The position numbers and the translations under genes are program-made. The notes under the pieces are model-generated. The model was given only the letters and a program-made list of their open reading frames with translations. It did not search any database and was not told where the DNA came from. Shown one piece after another: positions 25,497 through 33,998 of a DNA stretch of 46,968 nt (position 1 is the first letter of the stretch; every line of letters begins with the position of its first letter). This stretch comes from Parcubacteria group bacterium (GTDB lineage Bacteria; Patescibacteriota; Minisyncoccia; Phycocordibacterales; Zambryskibacteraceae), in NCBI GenBank assembly GCA_028286465.1, contig JAQBRN010000017.1:1-46968 (forward strand). The letters are read 5' to 3'.

Positions 25497-26402
25497 TTAT
25501 ATATCCGATCCGGATTCCATATAGCGCTTCAATTCAAGAAGGGCGTCTTCCATCTTCCCCGGAGCGGCGGTACCGAAGCTTGCATACTCTGTCCCGAGCG
25601 ATCTGTCGACAGGCTGTCCGATGTTGTCGACCGCGTTGATCTCGAGTCCCTTGTCGAACACTTTATTAAAAATAGCGAGAAGCTCGAATTTGTTCACCGT
25701 CTCATTGATGACGAGATGATGGATATTCGACACGGCCACAAGCGCATCGAAGTTCTCATCCCCCTTCTCGATAAGTTCTTCGCACACGTTCGCGAATTGA
25801 AGCGTCGTCACGCCGTTCCAAAGATGATGAGTGAAGCCCGTCACCTTGTCTTCTTTCGTCTGCGAAAGGAACCATTCGAGAAGGCTCACCTTCGCCTTCG
25901 GTTCCGGACCGATGATCGATGTCCTGATATTCAAAAAGCGAGGCAGCTTCACCTCGCCGAGGCTCTTGGTCTTGCCGTAGACATCGAGCGGATCATGGGG
26001 AGACTGCTCCATATACGAGCCGAGCGTTCCGCTGTAGACGCAGTCGGTGGCGATCTGGATCACCCGAGCCTCTATGTCTTCTGCAGCAGAGGCCAGAAGG
26101 TGCGGAAATAATGCATTCACTCGTATCGCCCGCAGCACACCGGCCTGATCGTTGTCCTTGCAATAGGGCTTGAGAATACCGATGCAGTTCACGATGTACT
26201 CGGGCCTGAAATCATTGAAGACCGTCTCGGCAATATCGTCCTTCTCCGCGTCGAAGGCACATGTCTTCTCCTGCCAGCTCGAAGGAACTTCTTTCGGATT
26301 TCTGGCCGTACCGCGCACGTCGAATGCAGGATTCTTCGAAAGAATGTCGAATACCATAGAGCCGAGCATTCCTGTGACGCCTAATACGAGTATCTTTCTC
26401 AT
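25497..26402 (-). CDS. RmlD-like dTDP-4-dehydrorhamnose reductase family protein
   Basis: 301-aa SDR with GVTGMLGSMVFDIL at the N-terminus, NCIGILKPYCKD, IQIATDCVYSG, the catalytic YGKTKSLGE (Tyr-Lys, about residue 141) and IRTSIIGPE, as in the RmlD_sub_bind family. Such enzymes reduce the C4 keto group of an NDP-4-keto-6-deoxysugar. Next to it are an RmlC-like cupin and another SDR. No RmlA or RmlB is in the window, so the nucleotide (dTDP, GDP or CDP) is not determined. Confidence 0.8.
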   Translation of the reverse strand: MRKILVLGVTGMLGSMVFDILSKNPAFDVRGTARNPKEVPSSWQEKTCAFDAEKDDIAETVFNDFRPEYIVNCIGILKPYCKDNDQAGVLRAIRVNALFPHLLASAAEDIEARVIQIATDCVYSGTLGSYMEQSPHDPLDVYGKTKSLGEVKLPRFLNIRTSIIGPEPKAKVSLLEWFLSQTKEDKVTGFTHHLWNGVTTLQFANVCEELIEKGDENFDALVAVSNIHHLVINETVNKFELLAIFNKVFDKGLEINAVDNIGQPVDRSLGTEYASFGTAAPGKMEDALLELKRYMESGSDI

Positions 26403-26403
26403 G

Positions 26404-26862
26404 TTATCTGTCTATGACTTCCCACACCTCAGAGCCCCAGTAGTCTGCCGGAAAGCGATAATCGTCTCCCTTGGACTCTTCCGTCGTCGATGTCGAGAAG
26501 AAAAATATCTTACCATGCGGCGTCAGGAACCGAAAACCGTTGGCGAAGCCCGCCGGAATATAAAGAATGCAGGGCTTCTTGCTTGAAAGGACGAATCTCT
26601 GGACGGCGTTTCCCTTATTCGGCTCCTTCGTATCGTCCATCGCGACCGCCGCGACGATGGCCGTACCCGATGCGACGAATGCGTATTTCGATTCCTTGAG
26701 ATGGCCGTGGAATGCCCTGATCGTCTCTGTCGAGAAATTTTCCACCGCATAGAATCTTTTCACTCCCTTGAAGTCGAATGGATTGGCGAACATCAGGCTC
26801 CCGCGATCGTCGACCGCGATACCTCCGTCGATGATCGTCGGCATTTCTCCGGTTGGTTCCAT
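26404..26862 (-). CDS. RmlC-like cupin, probable NDP-4-keto-sugar 3(,5)-epimerase
   Basis: 152-aa small beta-barrel protein. The segment FSTETIRAFHGHLKESKYAFVASGTAIVAAV matches RmlC around the catalytic His (normally in RGLHxQ), and CILYIPAGFANGFRFLT matches the P-x-G-x-AHGF motif, with Asn in the place of the usual His. It could be an epimerase of a deoxysugar path or an isomerase such as those acting on dTDP-4-keto-6-deoxyglucose. It has 1-3 nt spacing to both neighbours. Confidence 0.72.
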   Translation of the reverse strand: MEPTGEMPTIIDGGIAVDDRGSLMFANPFDFKGVKRFYAVENFSTETIRAFHGHLKESKYAFVASGTAIVAAVAMDDTKEPNKGNAVQRFVLSSKKPCILYIPAGFANGFRFLTPHGKIFFFSTSTTEESKGDDYRFPADYWGSEVWEVIDR

Positions 26863-26865
26863 ATA

Positions 26866-27843
26866 TTACTTTTTTAATACGTCTTTTAAGAAAACCTGAT
26901 TCGAATATCTCGGATTATTGAAGTCCTTGATCCGCCTGCTTTTAAGCAGCGTTCCGATCTCGACGATGCCGTCATCGATCGTGTGCGAAGGGGCGAAATT
27001 AAGGGCCTTTTTCGCCTTTTCGGCAGACACCTGGTAGTTCCGAGTATCCTCGAACGGCATCTTCGTGATCTCGAGTTTCGCCTTCGGGTAGAACTTCTTC
27101 ACCCGGCGGGCAAGATCGAGGATTTTCATGTTGGTCTGGCAGAGGTTGTAGATCTCGGCCTTGGGAGTTTCCTTCGCCTCGAGAGCGTCGACCATGGCCT
27201 GTGCAGCGTCCTTCACATGAAGGAGCGGACGGAATTGCGCCCCGCCGAAAATACTCAAGCCGCCGCCGAGCGCCGCGCGGGCGGTCAGGAGATTCGCCAC
27301 CAGGTCCATGCGCACTCTCGAGAAAGCGTCCGACGTGCCGAAGAGGGTGCCGAGACGGAAGATGACGGCGTCGCTATTTTTCAGAAGCTTTTCCGACTCG
27401 TGCTTCGTATAGGCATACAAGGAAAGCGGCTTGACGAGAGAGGTTTCAGTGAGATTCACATCGTCCTGCGCGCCGTAGACGGAGCACGTCGACGTGTAGA
27501 TGATGCGCCCCTTGAAGTTCTTCACGAGCCAGCCGACGCTGTCCTGATTGACCTTCTTCGTGAGCACTTCGTCCCACTTGCAGGCGCCGTCGCCGACGAT
27601 GGCCGCGAGCCAGATCACCGCGTCCGCCCAATCGAGCTGCTTTTTCAAGCTCTTCGTGTCTAAGATGTCACCGAAGACGAAATCGACCGGCTTCAGGTAG
27701 GACTCTTCGTAGGTGAGGTTGTCATAGACGCGCGTGGTGTAGCGATCTTCGAGCTTCATCAGGATGTCGGTCACGGCGCCGCCTACGTATCCCGCGCCGC
27801 CTACGACTAATATGTTTTTCTTCTTCAGGGCTTTGGATGTCAT
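26866..27843 (-). CDS. Extended SDR nucleotide-sugar epimerase/dehydratase
   Basis: 325 aa. NAD motif VVGGAGYVGGAVTDIL, YTSTCSVYGAQ (catalytic Ser/Thr), YAYTKHESEKLL (Tyr-Lys, about residue 146), FRLGTLFGTSD and FRPLLHVKDAAQAMV. The family includes UDP/GDP-sugar epimerases and reductases; the exact reaction is not predictable. The start overlaps the upstream glycosyltransferase stop by 4 nt. Together with the two following genes it forms a probable three-step sugar-modification cassette. Confidence 0.78.
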   Translation of the reverse strand: MTSKALKKKNILVVGGAGYVGGAVTDILMKLEDRYTTRVYDNLTYEESYLKPVDFVFGDILDTKSLKKQLDWADAVIWLAAIVGDGACKWDEVLTKKVNQDSVGWLVKNFKGRIIYTSTCSVYGAQDDVNLTETSLVKPLSLYAYTKHESEKLLKNSDAVIFRLGTLFGTSDAFSRVRMDLVANLLTARAALGGGLSIFGGAQFRPLLHVKDAAQAMVDALEAKETPKAEIYNLCQTNMKILDLARRVKKFYPKAKLEITKMPFEDTRNYQVSAEKAKKALNFAPSHTIDDGIVEIGTLLKSRRIKDFNNPRYSNQVFLKDVLKK

Positions 27844-28907
27844 GTCTGTGTTGCTAATATGTTCTCGAATATCGGTATGATCGTCTGGCCCAACACCTTC
27901 GGAGTCAGGTTGTTTTGCACATATGTATAGGCGTTTTCTGCGATTTCCCTCCTCAATTCCGGATTGCCTTTTAACTCTAGCATAGATTGCGCGATAGCAT
28001 CACTATCGCCCCTTTTGCAGTAAAAAATGTGCTTCTTGTGCTCGAAATGCTCCCGGCTCGCAAGCGATTCCCCGGTCAGTACGGGAACCTTGAGCGCCAT
28101 GAGCTCGTAGACCTTATTGGCGATCACCCGGTCGATCTTCGCGCTCGTGCTGAAGAAACCAAGACCGAGATCGGCGGTACTGACCTTCCTCACAAGTTCC
28201 TCCGGCTTCATGGGCGGGAAAAATAGCACGTTCGAAAGCGAAAGTTCGCGGGCGAGATCCTGCATGCGCTTGTATTCGGAACCTCCGCCGATGATCCAGA
28301 GTTCCATGTTTTCGTTCTCGAGCTTTTTCATCGCATGCATGACAAGGTCCATGCCGTTCAAAAGCTGGATGTATCCGTGGAAGGAAATGACGAATTTCTC
28401 GTTCTTCGGAAGATCGACGTCCGGGAGGGCGAACACTCCGTCGTCGATGCCGTGATACACGACGATGAACTTCTCTTCGGGGATATGCAGGAGACGCGAC
28501 ACATATGCCACATGCTCATGCGTATCAAGAAGGACTTTGTCCGCCAGTCTGCACGAGAGCCAGTCGAGGCAATAGAAATAGAGCGCCTGAATCGAGATCT
28601 TCGGATACTTCTTCCTCTCGAGGATGATCGAGTCGTAGTAGGAAACATGAAGGTCGAAAATAACGGGCTTTCTCGTTAAGAGTTTGGCGAAAGGAACCAT
28701 AATCTGTCCGGGGAATCCGACGATCATGCAATCGAAATCCTTCGGAAGAGCGAGATACCGCTTCAGGAGCTTCCAGTATTTCACGGGGCCCTTTGTCGTA
28801 TCGATCACTTCGACGACATCGATGCCGTTCTGCCTGAAGGCCTTGATGATATTCTTGTTGCGGGCGTAGCGGCTGTCGTAGATGCCGAAGTAGCAGATCT
28901 TTTTCAT
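27840..28907 (-). CDS. Glycosyltransferase, GT4-like
   Basis: 355 aa, GT-B fold. N-terminal Rossmann domain MKKICYFGIYDSRYARNKNI with FDLHVSYYDSII. C-terminal domain with VISFHGYIQLLNGMDLVMHAM, LWIIGGGSEYKRM, FFPPMKPEELVRKVSTADLGLGFF and VIANKVYELMALKVPVLTGESLASREHF, which is the donor-sugar E-x7-E-like region. It is likely to act on lipid-linked glycan precursors at the inner membrane face. Confidence 0.83.
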   Translation of the reverse strand: MKKICYFGIYDSRYARNKNIIKAFRQNGIDVVEVIDTTKGPVKYWKLLKRYLALPKDFDCMIVGFPGQIMVPFAKLLTRKPVIFDLHVSYYDSIILERKKYPKISIQALYFYCLDWLSCRLADKVLLDTHEHVAYVSRLLHIPEEKFIVVYHGIDDGVFALPDVDLPKNEKFVISFHGYIQLLNGMDLVMHAMKKLENENMELWIIGGGSEYKRMQDLARELSLSNVLFFPPMKPEELVRKVSTADLGLGFFSTSAKIDRVIANKVYELMALKVPVLTGESLASREHFEHKKHIFYCKRGDSDAIAQSMLELKGNPELRREIAENAYTYVQNNLTPKVLGQTIIPIFENILATQT

Positions 28908-28910
28908 ACC

Positions 28911-29645
28911 TTATCTGACCATTTTTTTAAAGGCCGCAAATGTCACCGAGGAATCGATCTGTATCCGGGGAAGCTTGAACGGATCGTCTCCCCGCTGTAT
29001 ATACCTCGCTTCCTTCGTCACTGCCCCGAGCCACTGCCCTCCTGTCCTTACGTATTCGACGATCTCAGGGGTATATCTGCCTTTGGGATAACCCAAAATG
29101 TCAGCGGGCTTATTGGTCAGGGACTCGAGTGCCACCCTCGACCCGTTGATCTCCTTTACCGCTTCGGCGAAAGGCAGCTTGGAGAGATCGACCGAGGTCT
29201 TTGATTGCGGCATGAATTCTATAAGGCTATTCGCCGTCGATGCCCGCCTGATATCGCCCTCGCTCATCACCGCGAGCGCGACCTTGCTCTTCGTGGGGTG
29301 TACTCCCTGTCCAAGCGTGCCGGTCACTAAGAAGACCGTCGCCGGAAAATTGTATCTTTTGAGTACGGGAAAGGCGTTCTTGAAAAAATCGAAATATCCG
29401 TTATCGAAGGTAAGCGCGATGCAGCCCTTGCTGTCCTCGCCTCTCTCGAGCATCAGGCACATGCGTGAAAGCGGCACGACCTTGTATTTCTTTTCTTTGA
29501 TATATCTCATCTGACGCTCGAATTCTTCGGGCGGAGTCGTCGAGAGAAGCCCGTTCGCATCGATAGAATGATACGAAAGGATCATTCCTCCACGGTTGAA
29601 AGCGGGAAATAGTGTTGATATAAGGCGTCTAAACAGGTTTGGCAT
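28911..29645 (-). CDS. Polysaccharide deacetylase-fold protein with degraded metal site
   Basis: About 244 aa from the ATG at 29645 (MPNLFRRLIST), overlapping the upstream gene by 17 nt; the track start is 42 nt further up. The NodB-like fold is clear (MILSYHSIDANGL, IALTFDNGYFDFFKNAFPVLKRYNFPATVFLVTG, LGYPKGRYTPEIVEYV). However the metal ligand of the usual TFDDG reads TFDNG, and the usual HxxxH box reads FMPQSKTS with no His. By known chemistry it should not bind the catalytic metal, so it may be a pseudoenzyme or act differently. Confidence 0.8.
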   Translation of the reverse strand: MPNLFRRLISTLFPAFNRGGMILSYHSIDANGLLSTTPPEEFERQMRYIKEKKYKVVPLSRMCLMLERGEDSKGCIALTFDNGYFDFFKNAFPVLKRYNFPATVFLVTGTLGQGVHPTKSKVALAVMSEGDIRRASTANSLIEFMPQSKTSVDLSKLPFAEAVKEINGSRVALESLTNKPADILGYPKGRYTPEIVEYVRTGGQWLGAVTKEARYIQRGDDPFKLPRIQIDSSVTFAAFKKMVR

Positions 29646-30681
29646 TGAGTTGATCCGTGATGCGCTCGATGAGCGCCCTGACATCATACTCTAGTCTTAC
29701 TTTCCCTTCGAGCTCGCTTACGGCTTTCTGCCTCATACTTTCGTCCATAGCAAGGAATGCGATGATGCGATGCGCGAGGCTTTCCGCATCGTCAAATTCG
29801 TAAGAGAACATCTCCCAGTGCGGACCGAGCACTCCCTTGAATGCCTTGTTAGAAACGAAAGCGGGATGGCCTGCAGCCAAAGATCCGAGCACGGCCTTAT
29901 CCATGCCGCCGTCGGGCGCGGCGTTGATCGAGATGGTCGAAGCGGTGAATGTCTTCGCATCATCATTCGATTCATCCCATGTCAGCAGATCCTGTATGCC
30001 GAGTTCCCGGGCCAGAGCCTGAAGCGTTGTCTTGTAGTCTCTGTCTTCGGGCATGACCGGCGCGCCGGTCATGCGGATGTCTCCGATGCGGATTCCCCTG
30101 TCGATGAGAAGCTTCGAGGCTTTAAGGACGGTGTCGATATGCTTTATCTTCGTAATGCGTCCAAGGTGAAGAATACGGAGAGGTTCGGAAAAATCCGCAA
30201 CAGCTGCGGGAAATTTATCCACATCGATCCCGTGCCCGACGAATCGCACCTTCGAACTTTTGATCCCGAAGCTCTCTCTAGCCGAGGTGAAGATGATATC
30301 GGAAAGGAACGTTGCGATCCTGAGCTTCGGATCGACCTGACGGTGCACATACCAGAGCGCGATCTTCTTGTGAAGCATCTTCCATAACTCCCCGCCGAGA
30401 ATGACATATTCGGGATTCATGTGGACGAACACGACATCGTACTCTTTTCTTAAGGACCAGATATACCGATAGAAATTGCTTGCATACCCGACACGCGAGA
30501 CCCCTTTCTCTTTTCCGAGGCTGTATACCGAGACATTCGCCGGGAGATCGTGCGTACCCTCTTCGAGGCAAATAACCGAGACCTTTTCATAGTACTTCGA
30601 AAACTCGATGATCCAGCCATGGAAGAAGCCGAGGACCGGATCATTCCTGTCTACCTTTTGAGTGACGATAAGAAGCTTCAT
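29629..30681 (-). CDS. Glycosyltransferase, GT4-like
   Basis: 350 aa, GT-B fold. N-terminal domain MKLLIVTQKVDRNDPVLGFFHGW and VVFVHMNPEYVILGG. C-terminal domain LRILHLGRITKIKHIDTVL, then SINAAPDGGMDKAVLGSLAAGHPAFVSNKAF, where the nucleotide-sugar loop is followed by a D-K pair in place of the common E. The start overlaps the upstream glycosyltransferase stop by 4 nt. Confidence 0.82.
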   Translation of the reverse strand: MKLLIVTQKVDRNDPVLGFFHGWIIEFSKYYEKVSVICLEEGTHDLPANVSVYSLGKEKGVSRVGYASNFYRYIWSLRKEYDVVFVHMNPEYVILGGELWKMLHKKIALWYVHRQVDPKLRIATFLSDIIFTSARESFGIKSSKVRFVGHGIDVDKFPAAVADFSEPLRILHLGRITKIKHIDTVLKASKLLIDRGIRIGDIRMTGAPVMPEDRDYKTTLQALARELGIQDLLTWDESNDDAKTFTASTISINAAPDGGMDKAVLGSLAAGHPAFVSNKAFKGVLGPHWEMFSYEFDDAESLAHRIIAFLAMDESMRQKAVSELEGKVRLEYDVRALIERITDQLNAKPV

Positions 30682-31832
30682 TCGTGTATGCGGCTAGCAG
30701 TCGTTTCCCAATTCTCCTTAAGCTTCGCGAGATAAGCATCTTTCGTCACGAGCTTTGCTTCGAGCGTGCGCTTCAAATGAGTGCGCATCGTTTCCCTGCG
30801 GGCATTATCCTGGATGAGATCATAGACAGCCTTCCACATGAATTCATCGTCGTCCTGAGGACATACGACCGCATCGATGCCGTTCTCGAGTTCCGTCGCG
30901 ATACCGACCGGCGTCGTCACGACAGGCAGGCCCGAAAGACCGGCCTCGACGAGTGCGAGGCCGTATCCTTCGAAGCGCGAAGTTTGTAGGAAAAGATTCG
31001 CCGTCCTATAAAAGGAGGTAACATCCTCCTGCCAGCCGGCAAAGATAACCTGATTGGAGACTCCCAAGGACTTCGAAAGATCTTTCAAATTTCCTTCCTC
31101 GGGTCCCGCACCGACGAGGACGAGTCCGGCATCGGGGAAATACGCATGCACTTTCGCAAGCACCCGAATAGCCTGCGCCACGTTCTTCTCTTTCGTCAGG
31201 CGCGCCACGACAAGCAAGATGAAATGGAAGCCGTAACGCGCATGGAGATCGAAGGAAACTTTGCCCTCCTCGATTCGGTTCATATCGATATAGATCGGCA
31301 GCACAAAGATCTTCCCCGCGCCGAAACCGAATTCGGCCTGGATCCTCTCAGCCACGCCCCGGCTCACCGTGCGTACCGAATCGGCGGATTTTAAAACGGA
31401 ACGGGCGAAAAACTTCCGAACGCCGTTCTGGAATCCCGAAAAGTACGGGGAGAACGGATCGCCATGAAGCTGCACTTCGAGCGGGATCCTCCATGTATTT
31501 TTTACCCGTACGCCGGCCCATCCGCATTCAAGAGAGTCGGCTGTCACGAGGGACTTCCCTCTGACGAACTTTTTATCGAGGACGATCTTCTTCCCGAGAC
31601 TCGCCGCGCCGAGCGGACGCAGGAAACTCGCCCCCGAATTCGTCGGGTAGACCCAAACATTCGTGTCGAGCTTCGTCTCTTTCAAACCGTGCGTTTTATC
31701 GCACATAAGGACGATATGAAGCTCTTCTACAAGCTTCCCGTATTCTTTCATCCGCAAAGAAACCGCGCTTCCGGGGACGGCGATATTCCTGTCGCTTGAG
31801 ATCATGAGGACCTTCAGTCCGCCGAATTCCAT
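30678..31832 (-). CDS. Glycosyltransferase, GT4-like
   Basis: 384 aa. Acceptor domain with LKVLMISSDRNIAVPGSAVSLRM and LEVQLHGDPFSPYFSG. Donor domain with LLVVARLTKEKNVAQAIRVL, LVLVGAGPEEGNLKDL, VIFAGWQEDVTSFYRTANLFLQTSRFEGYGLALVEAGLSGLPVVTTPVGIATELI-type sequence that contains the classic E-x7-E motif (EGYGLALVE). It is the first gene of a leftward operon of eleven genes reaching 22277. Confidence 0.88.
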   Translation of the reverse strand: MEFGGLKVLMISSDRNIAVPGSAVSLRMKEYGKLVEELHIVLMCDKTHGLKETKLDTNVWVYPTNSGASFLRPLGAASLGKKIVLDKKFVRGKSLVTADSLECGWAGVRVKNTWRIPLEVQLHGDPFSPYFSGFQNGVRKFFARSVLKSADSVRTVSRGVAERIQAEFGFGAGKIFVLPIYIDMNRIEEGKVSFDLHARYGFHFILLVVARLTKEKNVAQAIRVLAKVHAYFPDAGLVLVGAGPEEGNLKDLSKSLGVSNQVIFAGWQEDVTSFYRTANLFLQTSRFEGYGLALVEAGLSGLPVVTTPVGIATELENGIDAVVCPQDDDEFMWKAVYDLIQDNARRETMRTHLKRTLEAKLVTKDAYLAKLKENWETTASRIHE

Positions 31833-31838
31833 GCCGGT

Positions 31839-31867
31839 ATTATAGCTTTATTTATAGGGTTTTTGAA
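31839..31867 (-). promoter_or_regulatory. Promoter of the 31832-to-22277 glycan operon, leaderless type
   Basis: Minus-strand TTCAAA, 17-nt spacer, TATAAT. The -10 box ends only 6 nt before the ATG at 31832, so the mRNA would start at the start codon. It overlaps the divergent promoter of the next gene. Confidence 0.65.
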
Positions 31868-31869
31868 TG

Positions 31870-31875
31870 TATAGT
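31870..31875 (+). promoter_or_regulatory. -10 box of the divergent glycosyltransferase, leaderless type
   Basis: TATAGT ends 7 nt before the ATG at 31883. The -35 region (TTTATT at 17 nt) is weak and overlaps the -10/spacer of the opposite promoter, so the two promoters may compete. Confidence 0.5.
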
Positions 31876-31882
31876 GGCATAT

Positions 31883-33034
31883 ATGAAGATCGTCCTGGCA
31901 ACCCCCATCTATCCGCCCGAGATCGGCGGTCCGGCCACTTACACGAAGGAACTTGCCGAGCGTCTGCACGAAACGCACAAGCTCACGGTCGTCGCTCTGA
32001 CGGATTCCCGCGAGGCCTTTCCTGGTACCACACTCGTCGCCGTATCCAAGCGCCGGCCGCTTCCCGTCCGACTCGTACGATTTTTCTTCGCCGTATTGAA
32101 GGCATCATCCGGCGCCGATCTTATCTATGTGCAGAATGCTATGGCTGCGGGGCTTCCGGTGGCACTCGTCTCCATGCTTCGCGGTACGCCCTTCATACTT
32201 AAATTCGTCGGCGACGAAGCATGGGAGCGCGCCACCCAGGCGAAGCTTACTCAGAAACGCCTCGAAGAATTCTTGGAACATCCGGACGGACCGCTCAAGA
32301 TCAAGCTGATGATGATGACCCAGGGCTTCGTTCTCAGACGGGCAAAGATCGTCACGACGCCTTCGGAATATTTAGGCAAGGCCATACAGAAGGCCTATCG
32401 CATCGATCCGAAGAAGGTCATCACCAATTACAACGCCGCCGACGATACGGAAACGCTTCCCTTCGAAGCGAAGCCCGTCAGGCATCAGATCGTCACCACG
32501 GCCCGTCTCACCTCGTGGAAGGGCGTCGATGGCATTATCCGCGCCACGGCAATTCTTAAGAAGACGTATCCCGATATCCGCTTCGTCTGTGCGGGCGACG
32601 GTCCCGAAATGGAAAATTTAAAAGCGCTCGTGAAGGAACTCCATGTCGAGAACGAGGTCAGCCTTTTAGGCAAGATCTCCCGCGCCGAAACCTGGCAACT
32701 CAGGAAGAACTCCGAAGTCTATGTGCTGAACTCGACCTACGAAGGCTTGCCGCATACGGTCCTCACTTCGTTCGCCGCTGAGATCCCGACCGTTGCCACG
32801 GACATTCCAGGGACGAACGAGGCTGTGTATAACGAAAACACCGGCCTTCTTGTCCCTGCCGAAGATCCCGAAGCCGTTGCCAAGGCCGTCGAGCGCTATT
32901 TCGAAAATCCCGCTTTAGCTAAACGCATGGTTGAGAATGGATCGAAGCTCTTGCGCTCCAAATTCTCCTGGGACACACACCTCGAGAATCTAGAGAGCTT
33001 CTTTCAGTCTGTTGTCGCGAAGCCAGTTCACTAA
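31883..33034 (+). CDS. Glycosyltransferase, GT4-like
   Basis: 383 aa from the ATG at 31883 (MKIVLATPIYPPEIGGPATY, the classic GT4 N-terminal loop). The track start is a GTG 9 nt earlier that would lie within the probable -10 box. The donor domain has IVTTARLTSWKGVDGIIRA, FVCAGDGPEMENLKAL, SLLGKISRAETWQL and STYEGLPHTVLTSFAAEIPTVATDIPGTNEAV. It probably acts in the same glycan pathway. Its 3' end overlaps the convergent epimerase gene by 45 bp, with both reading frames intact to their stops. Confidence 0.88.
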   Translation: MKIVLATPIYPPEIGGPATYTKELAERLHETHKLTVVALTDSREAFPGTTLVAVSKRRPLPVRLVRFFFAVLKASSGADLIYVQNAMAAGLPVALVSMLRGTPFILKFVGDEAWERATQAKLTQKRLEEFLEHPDGPLKIKLMMMTQGFVLRRAKIVTTPSEYLGKAIQKAYRIDPKKVITNYNAADDTETLPFEAKPVRHQIVTTARLTSWKGVDGIIRATAILKKTYPDIRFVCAGDGPEMENLKALVKELHVENEVSLLGKISRAETWQLRKNSEVYVLNSTYEGLPHTVLTSFAAEIPTVATDIPGTNEAVYNENTGLLVPAEDPEAVAKAVERYFENPALAKRMVENGSKLLRSKFSWDTHLENLESFFQSVVAKPVH

Positions 33035-33958
33035 TTTTGTAATCCCTTCTTCGATCGAGGTTGTCGGTTTCCAGCCGAGGAGTTCCTTGGCTTTTGTTAT
33101 ATCGGCATAGGTCGATTCCACGCTCGACGTATGGCTCGGACGGCTCTTTACCTTGACTTCGAAGTCCGTCACTCGCTCGAACACACCCACGAGTTCTTTA
33201 AGCGATGTCGGCTGGTTATTACCAAGATTGATGATCTCGAATCCGAGAGGTTTCTCCATGGCGCGAATGGTGCCATCGACGATATCTCCTATATATGTAT
33301 AATCGCGCTTTCTCGAGCCGTCGCCGGATATTTCGATCTCTCCACCTTTAAGGATCGCCATGCCCCAGATATACGGCACAAGATCGGGGCGGTTATTCTC
33401 GCCATAAGCATTGAAGTACCTGAGGCATGTGATATTGAGTTTGAAATTATGGTGATACGTATACGCAAGCACTTCATCGGAGCGTTTCGTCATGCCGTAC
33501 GGAGAGAGCGGCCTGTCGGCGATATCGTCTTCCTTCCAGGGCATGCGGTCGCTGTTGCCGTAGACGGATGATGACGAGGCGATGACGGTATTCAGAACAT
33601 TGAACTCCTTCGCCAATTCAAGGATATTGATAGTGCCTCCGATGTTGACCTCGACATAGCTGTGCGGCTCGCCGACGGCCTTACGGGTATTGGCCTTCGC
33701 CGCGAGATGAATGACATACGAAATCTTTTCCTTTTGGAATATCTCTTTCACCGCTTCGAAGTCGCAGATATCCGCCCGGTACAGGACGAAGTTCTCGTGC
33801 GAGGAAAGCTCCGCCACGTATCCTTCCTTGTATTTCGGATCATAGAGATCGTCGGCGAAGTTATCGAGACAAAGAACGCGATAACCCTTTTGAAGAAGCG
33901 CCTTAACGGTATTCGAACCGATGAATCCCGCTCCGCCGGTGACAAGGACAGTTTCCAT
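32990..33958 (-). CDS. UDP-glucuronate/UDP-glucose 4-epimerase-like SDR
   Basis: 322 aa. VTGGAGFIGSNTVKALL, VIHLAAKANTRKAVGEP, ASSSSVYGNSDRMPW, the catalytic YGMTKRSDEVLAYTYHH (about residue 150) and CLRYFNAYGENNRPD place it in the GalE/UDP-glucuronate 4-epimerase group. The VxGxxxR-A-x-K/T pattern is nearer to UDP-glucuronate epimerases. It probably makes UDP-galacturonate or UDP-galactose for the glycan. It is monocistronic, transcribed away from the APH-like kinase gene and convergent with the glycosyltransferase. Confidence 0.82.
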   Translation of the reverse strand: METVLVTGGAGFIGSNTVKALLQKGYRVLCLDNFADDLYDPKYKEGYVAELSSHENFVLYRADICDFEAVKEIFQKEKISYVIHLAAKANTRKAVGEPHSYVEVNIGGTINILELAKEFNVLNTVIASSSSVYGNSDRMPWKEDDIADRPLSPYGMTKRSDEVLAYTYHHNFKLNITCLRYFNAYGENNRPDLVPYIWGMAILKGGEIEISGDGSRKRDYTYIGDIVDGTIRAMEKPLGFEIINLGNNQPTSLKELVGVFERVTDFEVKVKSRPSHTSSVESTYADITKAKELLGWKPTTSIEEGITKLVNWLRDNRLKEAL

Positions 33959-33998
33959 AATTGCTTAAAGTATGGCCCTACTATAGGATGAAACCACC

